DNA of 64,000 nt, from the NCBI RefSeq assembly GCF_020883535.1, contig NZ_CP086654.1:1054001-1118000 (forward strand), given 5' to 3'. The first letter of the stretch is position 1, and every line of letters starts with the position of its first letter. This DNA is from Staphylococcus ratti (GTDB taxonomy: Bacteria > Bacillota > Bacilli > Staphylococcales > Staphylococcaceae). The notes beneath the pieces were generated by a model. The model made no database searches. It had not been told where the DNA came from and saw only the letters and a list, made by a program, of their open reading frames with translations. The position numbers were made by a program, and so were the translations under genes. This document shows positions 54,103 to 64,000 of this stretch, piece after piece.

Positions 54103-56733
54103 ATGAAAACTTTAAAAGCTAGTGAAATACGACAAATGTTTATCGATTTTTTCGTTGAAAAAGGACATATGGTGGAACCTTCTGCACCGCTTGTTCCTAT
54201 TGACGATGATTCTTTGCTATGGATTAATTCCGGTGTTGCTACATTAAAAAAATATTTTGATGGTCGTGAAATTCCAAAAAAACCAAGGATTGTTAATGCA
54301 CAAAAATCTATACGTACAAATGATATTGAGAATGTAGGTTTTACAGCACGTCATCATACTTTCTTTGAAATGTTAGGGAACTTTTCTATTGGCGATTATT
54401 TTAAGCGTGAAGCTGTAGCTTTTGCTTGGGAATTTTTAACTAGCGAACGTTGGATGGCAATGGAAGCAGATCGTTTATACGTAACAATTCATCCTGAGGA
54501 TACAGAAGCTTATCGTTTATGGCATGACGAAATTGGTTTAAGCGAGTCGCGTATTATTAGAATTGAAGGGAACTTTTGGGATATTGGGGAAGGCCCATCA
54601 GGTCCCAATACTGAAATTTTTTATGACCGTGGCGAGGCATATGGTAAAGAGGATCCTGCCGAAGAAATGTATCCAGGTGGAGAAAACGAACGTTACTTAG
54701 AAGTGTGGAATCTTGTATTCAGTGAATTTAATCATAATAAAGATCATTCATATACACCATTACCAAGTAAAAATATTGATACCGGCATGGGACTTGAGCG
54801 TATGGCCTCAATTTCTCAAAATGTGCGTACGAATTATGAAACAGATCTATTTATGCCAATCATGGCTGAAGTTGAAAAGATTTCTGGTAAACAATATTTA
54901 AATAATCGTGAAGATGATACTGCATTTAAAGTGATTGCAGACCATATTAGAACGATCGCTTTCGCAATTTCTGATGGTGCCTTACCAGCTAATGAGGGAC
55001 GAGGTTATGTTTTACGTCGCTTGTTACGTCGTGCGGTACGCTTTAGCCAAACATTGGATATTAATGAACCGTTCTTATATCGTTTAGTAGATACAGTTGC
55101 GACGATTATGGAACCGTACTATCCGAATGTTAAAGAAAAAGCCGATTTTATTGGGCGTGTTATAAAAACTGAGGAAGAACGTTTCCATGAAACTTTAGAA
55201 GAAGGGCTTGCGATTTTAAATCAATTTATGGATCAAGCGAAAGCAACAAATCAAACTATTGATGGTGCAGACGCATTTAAATTGTATGATACGTATGGTT
55301 TTCCTATTGAATTGACTGAAGAAATTACACGCGATGCTGGACTTACGATAGATATGGCGCGCTTTAATGAACATATGGATGCGCAACGTGATCGCGCACG
55401 TAAGGCAAGACAAAACAATCAGTCGATGCAAGTTCAAAGCGACGTGTTAAAATCAATACAAACGCACAGTACATTTGTAGGTTATGAAACGTTGCAATCA
55501 GAAAGTATCATTACTGACATTATTCTTGATGGCGCGCGTACAACTGAAGCAAACGCTGAAAATACCATTTATTTTGTAATGGATAAAACACCATTTTATG
55601 CGGTAAGCGGAGGTCAAATTGCTGATAAAGGTACTATTCAAAATGACAGCTTTGAAATTGACGTCACAGAAGTCACAAAAGCGCCAAATGGTCAACATCT
55701 TCATACAGGATACATCAAGTTTGGACAAGTAAAAGAAGGTGCCCACGTAACTGCACATGTCAATACTTCGGAACGTAAAGCGATAATGAAAAACCATAGT
55801 GCGACGCATTTATTACATGCAGCTTTAAAAGAAGTGCTTGGCACACACGTAAACCAAGCTGGCTCTTTAGTAGATAGTGAGCGCTTACGCTTCGATTTTT
55901 CGCACATTGCTCCGATGACAGATGAAGAAATCAAGCGCGTTGAGCAACGTGTTAATGAACAAATATGGAATAGTGAAGATATTGTTATTAAAGAAATGGC
56001 AATTGAGGAAGCAAAATCTGATGGTGCAATGGCACTCTTTGGTGAAAAATATGGCGATGTTGTACGCGTTGTTGATATGGGAGATTTCTCGAAAGAACTT
56101 TGTGGCGGTACTCATGTAAATAATACATCAGAAATTGGTTTATTTAAAATCACAAGCGAATCAGGAACGGGTGCAGGTGTCCGTCGTATTGAAGCCGTTA
56201 CTGGACAACAAGCGTACCTCTATTTAGAAGATTATCTTAACCGATTTAATCAAATTAAACATGAAGTTAAAGCGAAAACAGACGAACAGGTTATAGATAA
56301 AGTCGTTCAATTACAAGAAGAAGAAAAAACACTTCAACGTGCGCTTGAACAAAAAAATAAAGAAATTAATCATTTGAAAATGGGCAATATAGAGGATAAA
56401 GTAGAAGTAATTAATGATATTCCGGTGCTCATTACAGAAGTACAAGTAGATAATGTGAAAGCAATTCGCGACACGATGGATGATTTCAAATCGCGTTTAC
56501 AAAATACTGTGATTATTTTAGCAAGTGATGTTGACGGAAAAGTATCATTAATCGCTACTGTGCCTAAAACACTTACAAGTCAACTTAAAGCTGGTGACAT
56601 CATTAAGCAAATGGCACCAATCGTTGGAGGTAAAGGCGGTGGCCGACCAGATATGGCTCAAGGTGGCGGCACTGAACCAGAAAAGATAACAGAAGCATTA
56701 CAATTCATTAAAGACTATATTAAATCATTATAA
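54103..56733 (+). CDS. alaS: Alanyl-tRNA synthetase
   Basis: AlaRS charges tRNA(Ala) and hydrolyses mischarged Ser/Gly. The 876-residue protein has the class II catalytic domain ([33 protein letters not shown]), the editing domain with the zinc motif [11 protein letters not shown] and CGGTHV, and the C-terminal DHHA1 domain with [12 protein letters not shown]. Length is standard. AGGAG precedes the ATG. It is the first gene of a group with ireB and ruvX. Confidence 0.98.
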   Translation: MKTLKASEIRQMFIDFFVEKGHMVEPSAPLVPIDDDSLLWINSGVATLKKYFDGREIPKKPRIVNAQKSIRTNDIENVGFTARHHTFFEMLGNFSIGDYFKREAVAFAWEFLTSERWMAMEADRLYVTIHPEDTEAYRLWHDEIGLSESRIIRIEGNFWDIGEGPSGPNTEIFYDRGEAYGKEDPAEEMYPGGENERYLEVWNLVFSEFNHNKDHSYTPLPSKNIDTGMGLERMASISQNVRTNYETDLFMPIMAEVEKISGKQYLNNREDDTAFKVIADHIRTIAFAISDGALPANEGRGYVLRRLLRRAVRFSQTLDINEPFLYRLVDTVATIMEPYYPNVKEKADFIGRVIKTEEERFHETLEEGLAILNQFMDQAKATNQTIDGADAFKLYDTYGFPIELTEEITRDAGLTIDMARFNEHMDAQRDRARKARQNNQSMQVQSDVLKSIQTHSTFVGYETLQSESIITDIILDGARTTEANAENTIYFVMDKTPFYAVSGGQIADKGTIQNDSFEIDVTEVTKAPNGQHLHTGYIKFGQVKEGAHVTAHVNTSERKAIMKNHSATHLLHAALKEVLGTHVNQAGSLVDSERLRFDFSHIAPMTDEEIKRVEQRVNEQIWNSEDIVIKEMAIEEAKSDGAMALFGEKYGDVVRVVDMGDFSKELCGGTHVNNTSEIGLFKITSESGTGAGVRRIEAVTGQQAYLYLEDYLNRFNQIKHEVKAKTDEQVIDKVVQLQEEEKTLQRALEQKNKEINHLKMGNIEDKVEVINDIPVLITEVQVDNVKAIRDTMDDFKSRLQNTVIILASDVDGKVSLIATVPKTLTSQLKAGDIIKQMAPIVGGKGGGRPDMAQGGGTEPEKITEALQFIKDYIKSL

Positions 56734-56795
56734 AAAAATGCTTGTTCGTGTAAAATAAGGGTGTAAGGACATTATGGTTTAAGGAGTGTTAGAGA

Positions 56796-57068
56796 ATGGA
56801 AAACTTTGATAAAACTATGAAATTCAACTATGAAGACATCCCTAAAGAAAACGTTGAGTATATACTTAACAATGTGTACCATACTTTAGAAGAACGTGGC
56901 TACAATGCAGTAAACCAGTTTGTAGGTTATTTACTTTCAGGTGATCCGGCGTATATTCCGCGTCATAATGAAGCGCGTAACCAAATTAGACATATCGATC
57001 GTGATGATATTATGGAAGAACTTGTCTCTTTTTATTTGAAACATCACTCAAAAGATTCAGATGCTTAA
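56796..57068 (+). CDS. ireB: IreB family regulatory phosphoprotein (UPF0297)
   Basis: A 90-residue protein known in enterococci as IreB, a substrate of the PASTA kinase IreK that affects cephalosporin resistance. It begins [15 protein letters not shown], containing the N-terminal threonine in the KTMKF stretch where phosphorylation is reported in the family. AAGGAG precedes the ATG by about ten bases. It overlaps ruvX by 8 bases; the alaS-ireB-ruvX-DUF1292 order is conserved in Firmicutes. Confidence 0.92.
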   Translation: MENFDKTMKFNYEDIPKENVEYILNNVYHTLEERGYNAVNQFVGYLLSGDPAYIPRHNEARNQIRHIDRDDIMEELVSFYLKHHSKDSDA

Positions 57069-57489
57069 ACATAAAATCATTGGCCTCGATGTCGGCAGTA
57101 AAACAGTTGGTGTTGCCATTAGTGATTTGATGGGATGGACAGCACAAGGACTAGACACACTCCATATTAACGAACAAGAAAATCAGCTCGGAATAGATAC
57201 CTTAACTCAAATTATTCTAAAAGAGAATGTAGGTACTGTTGTGATAGGGTTACCTAAAAACATGAATAATTCTATAGGATTTCGTGGAGAAGCTTCTTTA
57301 AAATATAAAGAAGCGCTTCAACAAGCATTGCCAAACCTTGAAATTATTATGTGGGATGAGCGACTCAGTACAATGGCTGCTGAACGTTCTCTATTAGAAG
57401 CAGATGTTTCAAGGTCTAAACGTAAAAAAGTAATTGATAAAATGGCTGCTGTATTTATTTTGCAAGGGTATTTAGACTCATTAAACTAA
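57061..57489 (+). CDS. ruvX: RuvX/YqgF: putative pre-16S rRNA nuclease (Holliday-junction-resolvase-like)
   Basis: A 142-residue RNase H-fold protein with [15 protein letters not shown] (Asp10), [10 protein letters not shown], and [11 protein letters not shown] carrying the acidic residues. Family members process the 16S rRNA 5' end; an older proposal was Holliday-junction resolution. The start overlaps ireB in another frame, so translation is coupled. Confidence 0.93.
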   Translation: MLKHKIIGLDVGSKTVGVAISDLMGWTAQGLDTLHINEQENQLGIDTLTQIILKENVGTVVIGLPKNMNNSIGFRGEASLKYKEALQQALPNLEIIMWDERLSTMAAERSLLEADVSRSKRKKVIDKMAAVFILQGYLDSLN

Positions 57490-57503
57490 GGAGAGAGCAT
57501 ATT

Positions 57504-57824
57504 ATGACAAACCAAAACCATAATAACCAAGAAATTGAAATTAAAAATGACGAAGAACTTTTAACTTTATTTGATGAAGAAGGCAATGAAGTGCTTTACA
57601 GAAAAATGTTAGAGTTTTATCACCCAGGCTTTGACAAAGATTATGTTATTCTTGCCGAAGAAGGTGCGCAATCAGATGATGACGACCTTATTGAACTTGT
57701 TCCAATGATTAACGTTCCTGATGAATCTGGAGATGGCGGTAAGTTTTTGCCAGTTGAAACAGATGAAGAGTGGGAAATGATTGAAGAAGTTGTAAATACA
57801 AATTTGGATGAAGTAGAAGAATAA
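57504..57824 (+). CDS. DUF1292 family protein (UPF0473, YrzB-like)
   Basis: A 106-residue, extremely acidic protein (long runs of Glu/Asp, for example SDDDDLIEL and [11 protein letters not shown]). The core [21 protein letters not shown] identifies the DUF1292 family. Function is unknown; it always accompanies ireB and ruvX. AAGGAGAG precedes the ATG, 14 bases after ruvX, and a terminator follows. Confidence 0.92.
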   Translation: MTNQNHNNQEIEIKNDEELLTLFDEEGNEVLYRKMLEFYHPGFDKDYVILAEEGAQSDDDDLIELVPMINVPDESGDGGKFLPVETDEEWEMIEEVVNTNLDEVEE

Positions 57825-57848
57825 TCATTAAATATATTTAATACGTGT

Positions 57849-57888
57849 AAGGGGCTTGGACACAGCGTTGTCTTTGCCCCTTTATGCA
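57849..57888 (+). terminator. Terminator after DUF1292 gene
   Basis: AAGGGGC (57849-57855) pairs with GCCCCTT (57876-57882), with inner GACAC/GTCTT pairing, followed by a short T run. Confidence 0.75.
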
Positions 57889-57956
57889 TATTTAGTTATA
57901 ACACACTGAACCTTAGCTCGAAGGATGCTAAAAGGTCATATTTACAGAATTCGTTG

Positions 57957-58108
57957 TTAAAAAATAAACGAAGTTGTGGTATAATGTGAAGAAGTGTTTT
58001 GGGATAGGTATGGACATTAAGAGACATTTAATCCTTGATGAACCTATAATTGACCCAAAGTATAGTAACATGAATCAAATCAGTCAATTTGACTGGTTTA
58101 TTTTTTGA
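57957..58108 (+). ncRNA. Short leader RNA ahead of trmR, possible attenuator
   Basis: Promoter TTAAAA (57957-57962), 17-base spacer, TATAAT (57980-57985) starts a transcript near 57992. It reaches a terminator hairpin AAATCAGTC/GACTGGTTT (58077-58099) with T6, 33 bases before trmR. Within it AATTGAC (58048-58054) is perfectly complementary to GTCAATT (58083-58089), part of the terminator's 5' arm and loop, so an antiterminator form is possible. A 32-codon frame runs from ATG 58010 to 58108 but has no sound ribosome site. The region 57890-57956 shows nothing. Confidence 0.5.
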
Positions 58109-58140
58109 TGTATGCATATAAAAGAAAAGGATGAACTTAA

Positions 58141-58785
58141 ATGCACGATAAAAATCTTCAATATTTTTTAGACATTCAGTCACATCAATCAGAACTGAAT
58201 TCATTACGTTCATTTGCTGAAGAACATCAAGTACCGATTATCGATCAACTCTCATTAGATTTAATCCTACAATTGATACGAATTAAAAAACCGATGAACA
58301 TTTTAGAAATTGGTTGTGCAATTGGCTATAGTAGTATGCATTTTGCTTCTGTTTGTCCATCTATTCATGTGACGACAATTGAACGCAATACAGAGATGAT
58401 TACAGAGGCCAAACGAAATTTTACAAACTATGGTTTTGATGAACAAATTCGTTTAATTGAGGGAGATGCGCTACAAGCATATGAAGCGGTAAATGATCGA
58501 CAATATGATATGATTTTTATCGATGCAGCAAAAGCACAATCTCAAAAATTCTTTGAACTGTATCAAGATTTATTAACAGATGGTGGAATGATTATTACAG
58601 ATAACGTACTCTACCATGGATTTGTCGCAGACATTGATATTGTGAGAAGTCGAAATGTAAAACAAATGGTAAAAAAAGTTAAGAAATTTAATCAATGGCT
58701 AGTCGAACAAAAAGCGTTCACAACGAATTTTGTAAATATGGACGATGGCTTAGCCATTTCTATAAAGGAGTATTCAAATGACTGA
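58141..58785 (+). CDS. trmR: tRNA 5-hydroxyuridine methyltransferase TrmR (YrrM)
   Basis: A SAM-dependent O-methyltransferase that turns ho5U34 into mo5U34 in Gram-positive bacteria. The 214-residue protein has the SAM motif ILEIGCAIGYSS (about 56-67), VTTIERN, and MIFIDAAKAQSQKFF with the metal-binding aspartate, then TDNVLYHGFV. The two U32-family genes that make its ho5U substrate follow directly; the next start overlaps this gene by 8 bases. AAAGGATG precedes the ATG. Confidence 0.93.
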   Translation: MHDKNLQYFLDIQSHQSELNSLRSFAEEHQVPIIDQLSLDLILQLIRIKKPMNILEIGCAIGYSSMHFASVCPSIHVTTIERNTEMITEAKRNFTNYGFDEQIRLIEGDALQAYEAVNDRQYDMIFIDAAKAQSQKFFELYQDLLTDGGMIITDNVLYHGFVADIDIVRSRNVKQMVKKVKKFNQWLVEQKAFTTNFVNMDDGLAISIKEYSND

Positions 58786-59707
58786 GTTATTAGTGACACC
58801 TAAGTCATTAAGCCATATAGATACTTTAATTGATAAAGGCGCGGATGCTTTTGTTATTGGTGAAGAAAAATTTGGTTTAAGATTAGCAGGTGAGTTTAAT
58901 AGAGAAGCTTTAATTCAAGCAACACATAAAATACAAGCTGCTGGCAAGAAAGTGTATGTCGCTGTCAATGGCATCTTTCATAATTATCATATTCCTGCAC
59001 TTGAAGACTATATCCAATTTTTACATGAATTACGTGTAGATCGTATCATATTTGGTGATCCGGCCGTAGTCATGTTTGTCAAACAACAAGAAAATCCAAT
59101 TCCTCTACATTGGAATGCTGAAACATTAGTGACAAATCATTTTCAGTGTAATTATTGGGGAAAAAGAGGCGCAACCCGTGCTGTACTAGCACGTGAACTA
59201 AGTTTAGAAGAAATTTTGAGTATAAAAGAAAATAGTGATGTCGAAATTGAAGTTCAAGTTCATGGCATGACTTGTATGTTCCAATCTAAACGCATGCTTT
59301 TAGGGAATTACTACACTTTCCAAGAACGCCAAATGAAAATTGAGCGCCCTGAACATAATTCGGACAAACAACTTTTATTGTACGATGAAGAACGAGATAA
59401 TAAATATCCTGTTTTTGAAGATTACAATGGGACACATATAATGTCACCGAATGATATTTGTTTGATTGAAGAACTTGAGCCATTATTTGAAGCTGGTATT
59501 GATGCATTTAAAATTGATGGCTTACTTCATAGCGAAGACTATATTAATGTTGTTACTGAGCAGTATCGTAAAGCAATTGACTTTTTTGAGACGTCACCAG
59601 AAGCATACGAGGATGAAAAATTTATGCTTGTAGATGCCATCGAAGAAATTCAGCCTGAACATCGTCCATTTGACGAAGGATTTTTCTACAAACATACGGT
59701 GTATTAA
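58778..59707 (+). CDS. trhP1: U32 family tRNA hydroxylation protein TrhP1 (YrrN)
   Basis: Peptidase-U32-family protein, long annotated as protease or collagenase, now tied to prephenate-dependent hydroxylation of wobble U34. The 309-residue protein has PKSLSHIDTLIDKGADAF and IFGDPAVVM, VHGMTCMF. It lacks the cluster of cysteines present in the next gene, so it probably acts as the non-cluster partner. Overlaps trmR by 8 bases; AAAGGAG precedes it. Confidence 0.88.
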   Translation: MTELLVTPKSLSHIDTLIDKGADAFVIGEEKFGLRLAGEFNREALIQATHKIQAAGKKVYVAVNGIFHNYHIPALEDYIQFLHELRVDRIIFGDPAVVMFVKQQENPIPLHWNAETLVTNHFQCNYWGKRGATRAVLARELSLEEILSIKENSDVEIEVQVHGMTCMFQSKRMLLGNYYTFQERQMKIERPEHNSDKQLLLYDEERDNKYPVFEDYNGTHIMSPNDICLIEELEPLFEAGIDAFKIDGLLHSEDYINVVTEQYRKAIDFFETSPEAYEDEKFMLVDAIEEIQPEHRPFDEGFFYKHTVY

Positions 59708-59752
59708 TATATTAGTTTTAGTTTAAATTATTTGAATATAGGAGAGATGATG

Positions 59753-61018
59753 ATGAAGGTGATGGAGGCGATGAAGCCTAAAATGCCGACTAAGATGAAA
59801 AAGCCTGAATTACTTGCACCAGCTGGAAATTTAGAAAAATTAAAGATTGCGATTCATTACGGTGCAGATGCTGTTTTCATTGGAGGTCAGGAATATGGCT
59901 TACGTTCGAATGCAGATAATTTCACAATAGAAGAAATTAAACAAGGTGTCGACTTTGCTAATCAATACGGTGCTAAAGTTTATATTACGACAAATATCAT
60001 TGCGCATGATGAAAATATAGAAGGCTTAGATACGTATTTAAAGCAGCTTGAATCTACTGGCGCAACTGGAATTATTGTTGCAGATCCACTTATTATTGAG
60101 ACGTGTAAACGTGTGGCACCTAAACTGGAAATTCATTTATCTACGCAACAATCTTTAAGTAATTACAAAGCAGTTGAGTATTGGAAAGAAGAAGGTCTTG
60201 ATCGTGTAGTGCTTGCGCGTGAAACAGGTGCGATGGAAATGCAAGAAATTAAAGACAAAGTAGATATCGAAATTGAAGCATTTATACATGGTGCGATGTG
60301 TATCGCTTACTCTGGTCGTTGTACATTAAGCAATCATATGACAGCTCGAGACTCCAATAGAGGTGGATGTTGTCAAAGTTGTCGTTGGGATTATGATTTA
60401 TTAACTGTAGATAAAGAGGGCGAACTAGATATTTACTTTGAAGATGGACAATCTGTTCCATTTGCAATGAGCCCAAGAGACTTAAAGTTAATTGAATCTA
60501 TTCCCAATATGATGGATTTAGGTATTGATTCACTAAAAATTGAAGGACGTATGAAATCGATTCATTATATTGCAACAGTTGTTTCAGTGTATCGTAAAGT
60601 GATTGATGCGTACGCTGAAGATCCTGAAAACTTCAAAATTAAAACTGAATGGTTGATTGAATTAGATAAATGTGCAAACCGTGACACTGCGCCAGCCTTT
60701 TTCAAAGGTACACCAGGTTACGAGGAGCAAATGTTTGGAAATGAATCTGCCAAAAAATCTCCGTTTGATTTTATCGGATTAGTACTTGCTTACGATGAAA
60801 CAACAAAACTAGCTACGATTCAACAGCGTAATCATTTTAAACCTGGTCAAGAAGTCGAATTTTTTGGTCCTGAAATTGAAACATTTAAACAAGTGATTGA
60901 TGTCATTTATGATGAAGAAGGTAATGAACTTGATGCCGCACGACATCCTTTACAAATTATTCAAATTAAAGTTAATCAACCTATTTATCCAAACAACATG
61001 ATGCGAAAGGAAGTTTAA
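59753..61018 (+). CDS. trhP2: U32 family tRNA 5-hydroxyuridine synthesis protein TrhP2 (YrrO)
   Basis: The 421-residue partner of TrhP1. It has [25 protein letters not shown] and the cysteine-rich stretch SGRCTLSNH ... [10 protein letters not shown], expected to hold an iron-sulfur cluster. Together they hydroxylate U34, which TrmR then methylates. Three ATGs are in a row (59747, 59750, 59753); GGAGAG at 59741-59746 overlaps the first, so I chose the third ([14 protein letters not shown]). A 2-base gap to udk. Confidence 0.9.
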   Translation: MKVMEAMKPKMPTKMKKPELLAPAGNLEKLKIAIHYGADAVFIGGQEYGLRSNADNFTIEEIKQGVDFANQYGAKVYITTNIIAHDENIEGLDTYLKQLESTGATGIIVADPLIIETCKRVAPKLEIHLSTQQSLSNYKAVEYWKEEGLDRVVLARETGAMEMQEIKDKVDIEIEAFIHGAMCIAYSGRCTLSNHMTARDSNRGGCCQSCRWDYDLLTVDKEGELDIYFEDGQSVPFAMSPRDLKLIESIPNMMDLGIDSLKIEGRMKSIHYIATVVSVYRKVIDAYAEDPENFKIKTEWLIELDKCANRDTAPAFFKGTPGYEEQMFGNESAKKSPFDFIGLVLAYDETTKLATIQQRNHFKPGQEVEFFGPEIETFKQVIDVIYDEEGNELDAARHPLQIIQIKVNQPIYPNNMMRKEV

Positions 61019-61020
61019 GC

Positions 61021-61647
61021 ATGACCTCTACGACAATTATTGGTATTGCTGGTGGTTCGGGTTCTGGGAAAACATCAGTAACAAACGAAATTATGAAAAA
61101 TTTAGATGGCCATAGCGTTGCTTTAATAGAGCAAGATTTTTATTATAAAGATCAATCACACCTGACTTTTGAAGAAAGATTAAAAACGAATTATGATCAT
61201 CCTTTTGCATTTGATAATGATTTATTAATTCAAAATTTGAAAGATTTAAAAGCAGGAAAAGCTGTTGAAGTACCAACTTATGATTATACCGTTCATACTA
61301 GAAGCGATAAAAAAATTGCATTTGAACCTAAAGATGTTATTATCGTAGAAGGTATATTTGCGCTTGAAAATGAAACACTTCGTGATATGATGGATGTTAA
61401 AATATATGTCGACACCGATGCAGATTTACGTATTTTACGTCGTTTAATACGTGATACGCAAGAGCGTGATCGCACGATGGAATCTGTAGTCGAACAATAT
61501 TTAAATGTGGTTCGTCCAATGCATAATCAATTCATCGAACCAACGAAGAAATTTGCGGATATCATCATTCCGGAAGGTGGAAGCAACAAAGTTGCAATCG
61601 ATATCATGACAACGAAAATTCAAGCATTAGTTCAAAAACAAAATTAA
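61021..61647 (+). CDS. udk: Uridine kinase
   Basis: Udk phosphorylates uridine and cytidine in pyrimidine salvage. The 208-residue protein has Walker A GGSGSGKT (11-18), the nucleoside-binding YDHPFAFD, and [12 protein letters not shown] (the lid). AAAGGAAG precedes the ATG. It is part of the trmR-trhP-udk-greA run. Confidence 0.96.
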   Translation: MTSTTIIGIAGGSGSGKTSVTNEIMKNLDGHSVALIEQDFYYKDQSHLTFEERLKTNYDHPFAFDNDLLIQNLKDLKAGKAVEVPTYDYTVHTRSDKKIAFEPKDVIIVEGIFALENETLRDMMDVKIYVDTDADLRILRRLIRDTQERDRTMESVVEQYLNVVRPMHNQFIEPTKKFADIIIPEGGSNKVAIDIMTTKIQALVQKQN

Positions 61648-61673
61648 TCTTATAAGTTAAAGGAAGATGCAAA

Positions 61674-62150
61674 ATGGAAAATCAAAAACAATATCCTATG
61701 ACCCAAGAAGGTTTTGAAAAATTAGAACAAGAATTAGAAGAACTGAAAACCGTTAAGCGTCCAGAAGTCGTAGAAAAAATTAAAGTTGCACGTAGCTTTG
61801 GTGACTTATCTGAGAACTCAGAGTACGATGCAGCAAAAGATGAACAAGGATTTATCGAACAAGACATTCAACGTATTGAGACAATGCTTCGTCATGCTTT
61901 AATTATTGAAGATACAGGCGACAATCATGTTGTACAAATAGGTAAAACGGTTACTTTCGTAGAATTACCTGGCAACGATGAAGAAAGTTACCAAATCGTT
62001 GGATCTGCAGAAGCTGATGCATTTAACGGTAAAATTTCAAATGAATCACCGATGGCAAAATCGTTAATCGGTAAGAAATTAAATGAAGAAGTACGCGTTC
62101 CACTGCCAAATGGTGCCGAAATCAACGTTAAAATTGTAGACATTAAATAA
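61674..62150 (+). CDS. greA: Transcription elongation factor GreA
   Basis: GreA rescues backtracked RNA polymerase by stimulating transcript cleavage. The 158-residue protein has the N-terminal antiparallel coiled coil with the tip [16 protein letters not shown] carrying the acidic residues, and the C-terminal FKBP-like domain ([17 protein letters not shown]). AAAGGAAG precedes the ATG. It ends the group; a terminator follows. Confidence 0.97.
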   Translation: MENQKQYPMTQEGFEKLEQELEELKTVKRPEVVEKIKVARSFGDLSENSEYDAAKDEQGFIEQDIQRIETMLRHALIIEDTGDNHVVQIGKTVTFVELPGNDEESYQIVGSAEADAFNGKISNESPMAKSLIGKKLNEEVRVPLPNGAEINVKIVDIK

Positions 62151-62163
62151 ATATTTATGAACT

Positions 62164-62210
62164 TGAGGTTAAATTTTTCTAAAAATGGGAATAATTTAAC
62201 CTCATTTTTG
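62164..62210 (+). terminator. Terminator after greA
   Basis: TGAGGTTAAATT (62164-62175) pairs with AATTTAACCTCA (62193-62204), followed by T5. Confidence 0.9.
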
Positions 62211-62393
62211 TATCGTAAATGAGATAATAAACACATCTCATGGATAAGAGCTAACGAGTTGTATAAATGACGTAAGGCTCTATTTTTAATTGATATGTTT
62301 CACTACATACGCTTTTATATATTCAAACGAAGATTAAGAACTTTCAAATCAATTTATCTACCATTGTTGCATTTTATATCATTCCTATCGAAA

Positions 62394-62422
62394 TTGTAAG
62401 TCGGCTACAATCATGATACAAT
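62394..62422 (+). promoter_or_regulatory. Promoter of the pxp operon
   Basis: TTGTAA (62394-62399), 17-base spacer, TACAAT (62417-62422), 39 bases before pxpB. The 180 bases between the greA terminator and this promoter show no ORF or hairpin I can support. Confidence 0.65.
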
Positions 62423-62460
62423 GGGATTTTGAAAGGGTTTTCAGAAAGGGGGATGCCAAG

Positions 62461-63192
62461 GTGGAATTTAGACAAATTAGTGAGCAATCTTTTATGATTT
62501 ATTTTAACGCTAAAATAAATGAAGATACTTTTAATCATGTAAATGCCATGAAAGATTATATTGAATCACTAAATCATCCATTTATAAAAGAAATATTGCC
62601 TTCTTATCGGGCGATTTTAGTATATTTTGATGGCGTTGCGATTAAATATGAATCATTGCTAGAGGAGCTTAAATTAAATCAATTTCAATTTGATAATCTA
62701 GCACAAACCCAACCTAGAAAAATTATTAATTTGCCTGTGTTATATGGTGGCAAATGGGGGCCAGATTTACAAATTGTGGCAGAGCATAATAAACTTACAC
62801 CTGAAGAAGTCGTTCAACTTCATATTGAAGGTTATTACCTCGTTTATATGATTGGCTTTATGCCCGGGTTTCCGTTTTTAGGAGGCTTAAACGAACAACT
62901 ACACACGCCAAGAAAATCTGAGCCACGACTCAAAATACCTGCAGGTTCAGTTGGAATTGCCAATAATCAAACGGGCTTGTATCCTTCAGATTCTCCTGGA
63001 GGATGGCAAATTATCGGTCAGACACCTATCAAAGTGTTCGATTTACAGCGTGATCCCAAGATTTTATACGAACCAGGAGATAAAATTAAATTTTATGCAA
63101 TAAACGAAGAACAATTTTTGCACATTAAAAAATATACAAAAAAAGGGCTTATTGATTATAAAGAGTGGGTGATGATAGACTATGAGCATTAA
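62461..63192 (+). CDS. pxpB: 5-oxoprolinase subunit PxpB (KipI family)
   Basis: PxpB, with PxpA and PxpC, hydrolyses 5-oxoproline (pyroglutamate) with ATP. The 243-residue protein has the family signature GFMPGFPFLGGL, PAGSVGIANNQTGLYP and SPGGWQIIG. The ORF extends upstream, but AAAGGGGGATG at 62446-62456 and the family N-terminus support GTG 62461 (MEFRQISEQS). It overlaps pxpC by 11 bases. In B. subtilis the homologue was named KipI, an inhibitor of sporulation kinase KinA. Confidence 0.92.
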   Translation: MEFRQISEQSFMIYFNAKINEDTFNHVNAMKDYIESLNHPFIKEILPSYRAILVYFDGVAIKYESLLEELKLNQFQFDNLAQTQPRKIINLPVLYGGKWGPDLQIVAEHNKLTPEEVVQLHIEGYYLVYMIGFMPGFPFLGGLNEQLHTPRKSEPRLKIPAGSVGIANNQTGLYPSDSPGGWQIIGQTPIKVFDLQRDPKILYEPGDKIKFYAINEEQFLHIKKYTKKGLIDYKEWVMIDYEH

Positions 63193-64000
63193 AATTTTAA
63201 AGCCAGGTCTTTTTACAACGATTCAAGATTTAGGACGCTTTGGCCATCAAGCAGAAGGTTTTTCACCTGCGGGCGTGATGGATCGACCAAGTTTCGAAAT
63301 TTTGAATGCTTTATTGGATACGAATAATCAACCAGCGATTGAAATTACAATGGTTGGTCCAACAATTCAATTTTTAGAACAAAATTTATTCGCAGTTACC
63401 GGAGCCCCTTTTAATATGAAATTGAATGATACCCCAGTTCCACACCAAACGGTGATTAAGGTGGAGCCAGGGGACATTTTAGAATTAGGGGCTGCTCAAC
63501 ATGGTGTGCGTGCTTATATTGGGTTCGCCAACCCTTTAAAAATTCCTAAAGTTGAAGGAAGCACTGCAACGCACACACGTACACTTGTTGGCGGATATAA
63601 AGGTCGTGTTTTAAAAGCAAAAGATATTTTGACAACGACTTCTGAAAATTTGAATTATAGTTTAATAGGACGTTCTACAGATTTTCAAAGTTTTAGTCCA
63701 AAAGGCAATTTACCAGTGGGCATTATGGACGGCCCACAATTAGAAGCATTTTCTAAGAGAACGATTAAAGAAATAGAAGATATAGAGTTTATTGTATCTG
63801 ACAACGCTGACCGAATGGGCTACAGACTTAAAGGCGGTTCAATTCAACCGATTGAATCCGCGGATATTATTTCAGAACCAGTGGCATTAGGTAGCGTCCA
63901 AGTTCCAAAAGATGGCAATCCGATTATTTTGCTAAATGATCGACAAACGGTTGGCGGATACACAAAAATAGCTACTGTGATAGATTCTGACATCGTAGAT
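63182..64000 (+). CDS. pxpC: 5-oxoprolinase subunit PxpC (KipA family), cut by the window end
   Basis: The biotin-dependent-carboxyltransferase-like partner of PxpB. The visible 273 codons start MSIKILKPGLFTTIQDLGRFG and include GHQAEGFSPAGVMD, TMVGPTIQF and VGIMDGPQLEAF, all normal for the family; the frame is open to the last base. It starts inside pxpB (ATG 63182), so the two are coupled. The rest of the operon, probably accB/accC-like genes and pxpA, lies outside. Confidence 0.92.
   Translation, partial: MSIKILKPGLFTTIQDLGRFGHQAEGFSPAGVMDRPSFEILNALLDTNNQPAIEITMVGPTIQFLEQNLFAVTGAPFNMKLNDTPVPHQTVIKVEPGDILELGAAQHGVRAYIGFANPLKIPKVEGSTATHTRTLVGGYKGRVLKAKDILTTTSENLNYSLIGRSTDFQSFSPKGNLPVGIMDGPQLEAFSKRTIKEIEDIEFIVSDNADRMGYRLKGGSIQPIESADIISEPVALGSVQVPKDGNPIILLNDRQTVGGYTKIATVIDSDIVD

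Noticed and set aside
58010..58108. Calling the 32-codon frame before trmR a protein gene
   Set aside because: The nearest AGG is one base from the ATG, so translation is doubtful; kept only as part of the leader RNA.

Overview
The window is a contiguous stretch of core chromosome from a low-GC Gram-positive bacterium, almost certainly a Staphylococcus other than S. aureus. Protein sequences such as ClpX, MreC, IF-3, the trigger factor and LytH are very close to what I know from S. aureus but not identical. Gene order (infC-rpmI-rplT ... tig-clpX-ysxC-hemAXCDBL ... valS-folC-comC-radC-mreCD-rplU-prp-rpmA-obg-pheB-ruvAB-queA-tgt-yajC-secDF-recJ-apt-rsh-dtd-lytH-hisS-aspS ... cymR ... iscS-mnmA-TPR-recD2-alaS ... 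trmR-trhP-udk-greA-pxpB/C) is the staphylococcal backbone. Nearly every gene is on the + strand; the exceptions are tag, rarA, a flavin-dependent oxidoreductase and one very small membrane-protein gene. I see no prophage, insertion sequence, CRISPR array, tRNA or rRNA gene.

Layout. 1-5.8 kb: translation factor IF-3 and ribosomal proteins L35/L20, a Nudix hydrolase, a TPR-like protein, trigger factor and ClpX. 5.9-12.7 kb: ribosome-assembly GTPase YsxC, then the six-gene heme operon hemAXCDBL that makes uroporphyrinogen III from glutamyl-tRNA. 12.8-20.3 kb: an AbrB-family membrane protein, tag, T-box-controlled valS, folC, prepilin peptidase comC and radC. 20.3-24 kb: small membrane and hydrophilic proteins, mreCD, and an L21 leader with rplU-prp-rpmA, where Prp trims the L27 N-terminus. 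24-33 kb: obg, pheB, ruvAB, queA, tgt, yajC, secDF. 33-43 kb: recJ, apt, rsh (ppGpp), dtd, lytH, then T-box-controlled hisS-aspS. 43-48 kb: a 6S-like RNA, tcdA, rarA, cymR, an aldo-keto reductase, a small acidic protein behind a sigma-B-like promoter, and an LLM-family oxidoreductase. 48.5-57.8 kb: iscS-mnmA-TPR-recD2, T-box-controlled alaS, ireB-ruvX-DUF1292. 58-62 kb: a short leader RNA, then trmR-trhP1-trhP2-udk-greA. The window ends inside a 5-oxoprolinase operon (pxpB, partial pxpC).

How the genes work together. Translation quality and tRNA handling dominate: three aminoacyl-tRNA synthetase leaders of T-box type, D-aminoacyl-tRNA deacylase, and tRNA modification genes for queuosine (queA, tgt), 2-thiouridine (iscS, mnmA), cyclic t6A (tcdA) and 5-methoxyuridine (trmR, trhP1/2). 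A second theme is DNA repair (tag, radC, ruvAB, recJ, rarA, recD2), and a third is the envelope (mreCD, secDF, yajC, lytH).

The less ordinary material lies between these genes: a previously uncalled 53-residue two-helix membrane protein on the minus strand opposite radC/DUF4930, two other tiny proteins (44 and 54 residues), a compact alaS T-box, a candidate attenuator ahead of trmR, a palindrome holding the hemA ribosome-binding site, and a non-AUG start for infC. I did not find a new multi-gene system; the window is essentially housekeeping DNA.
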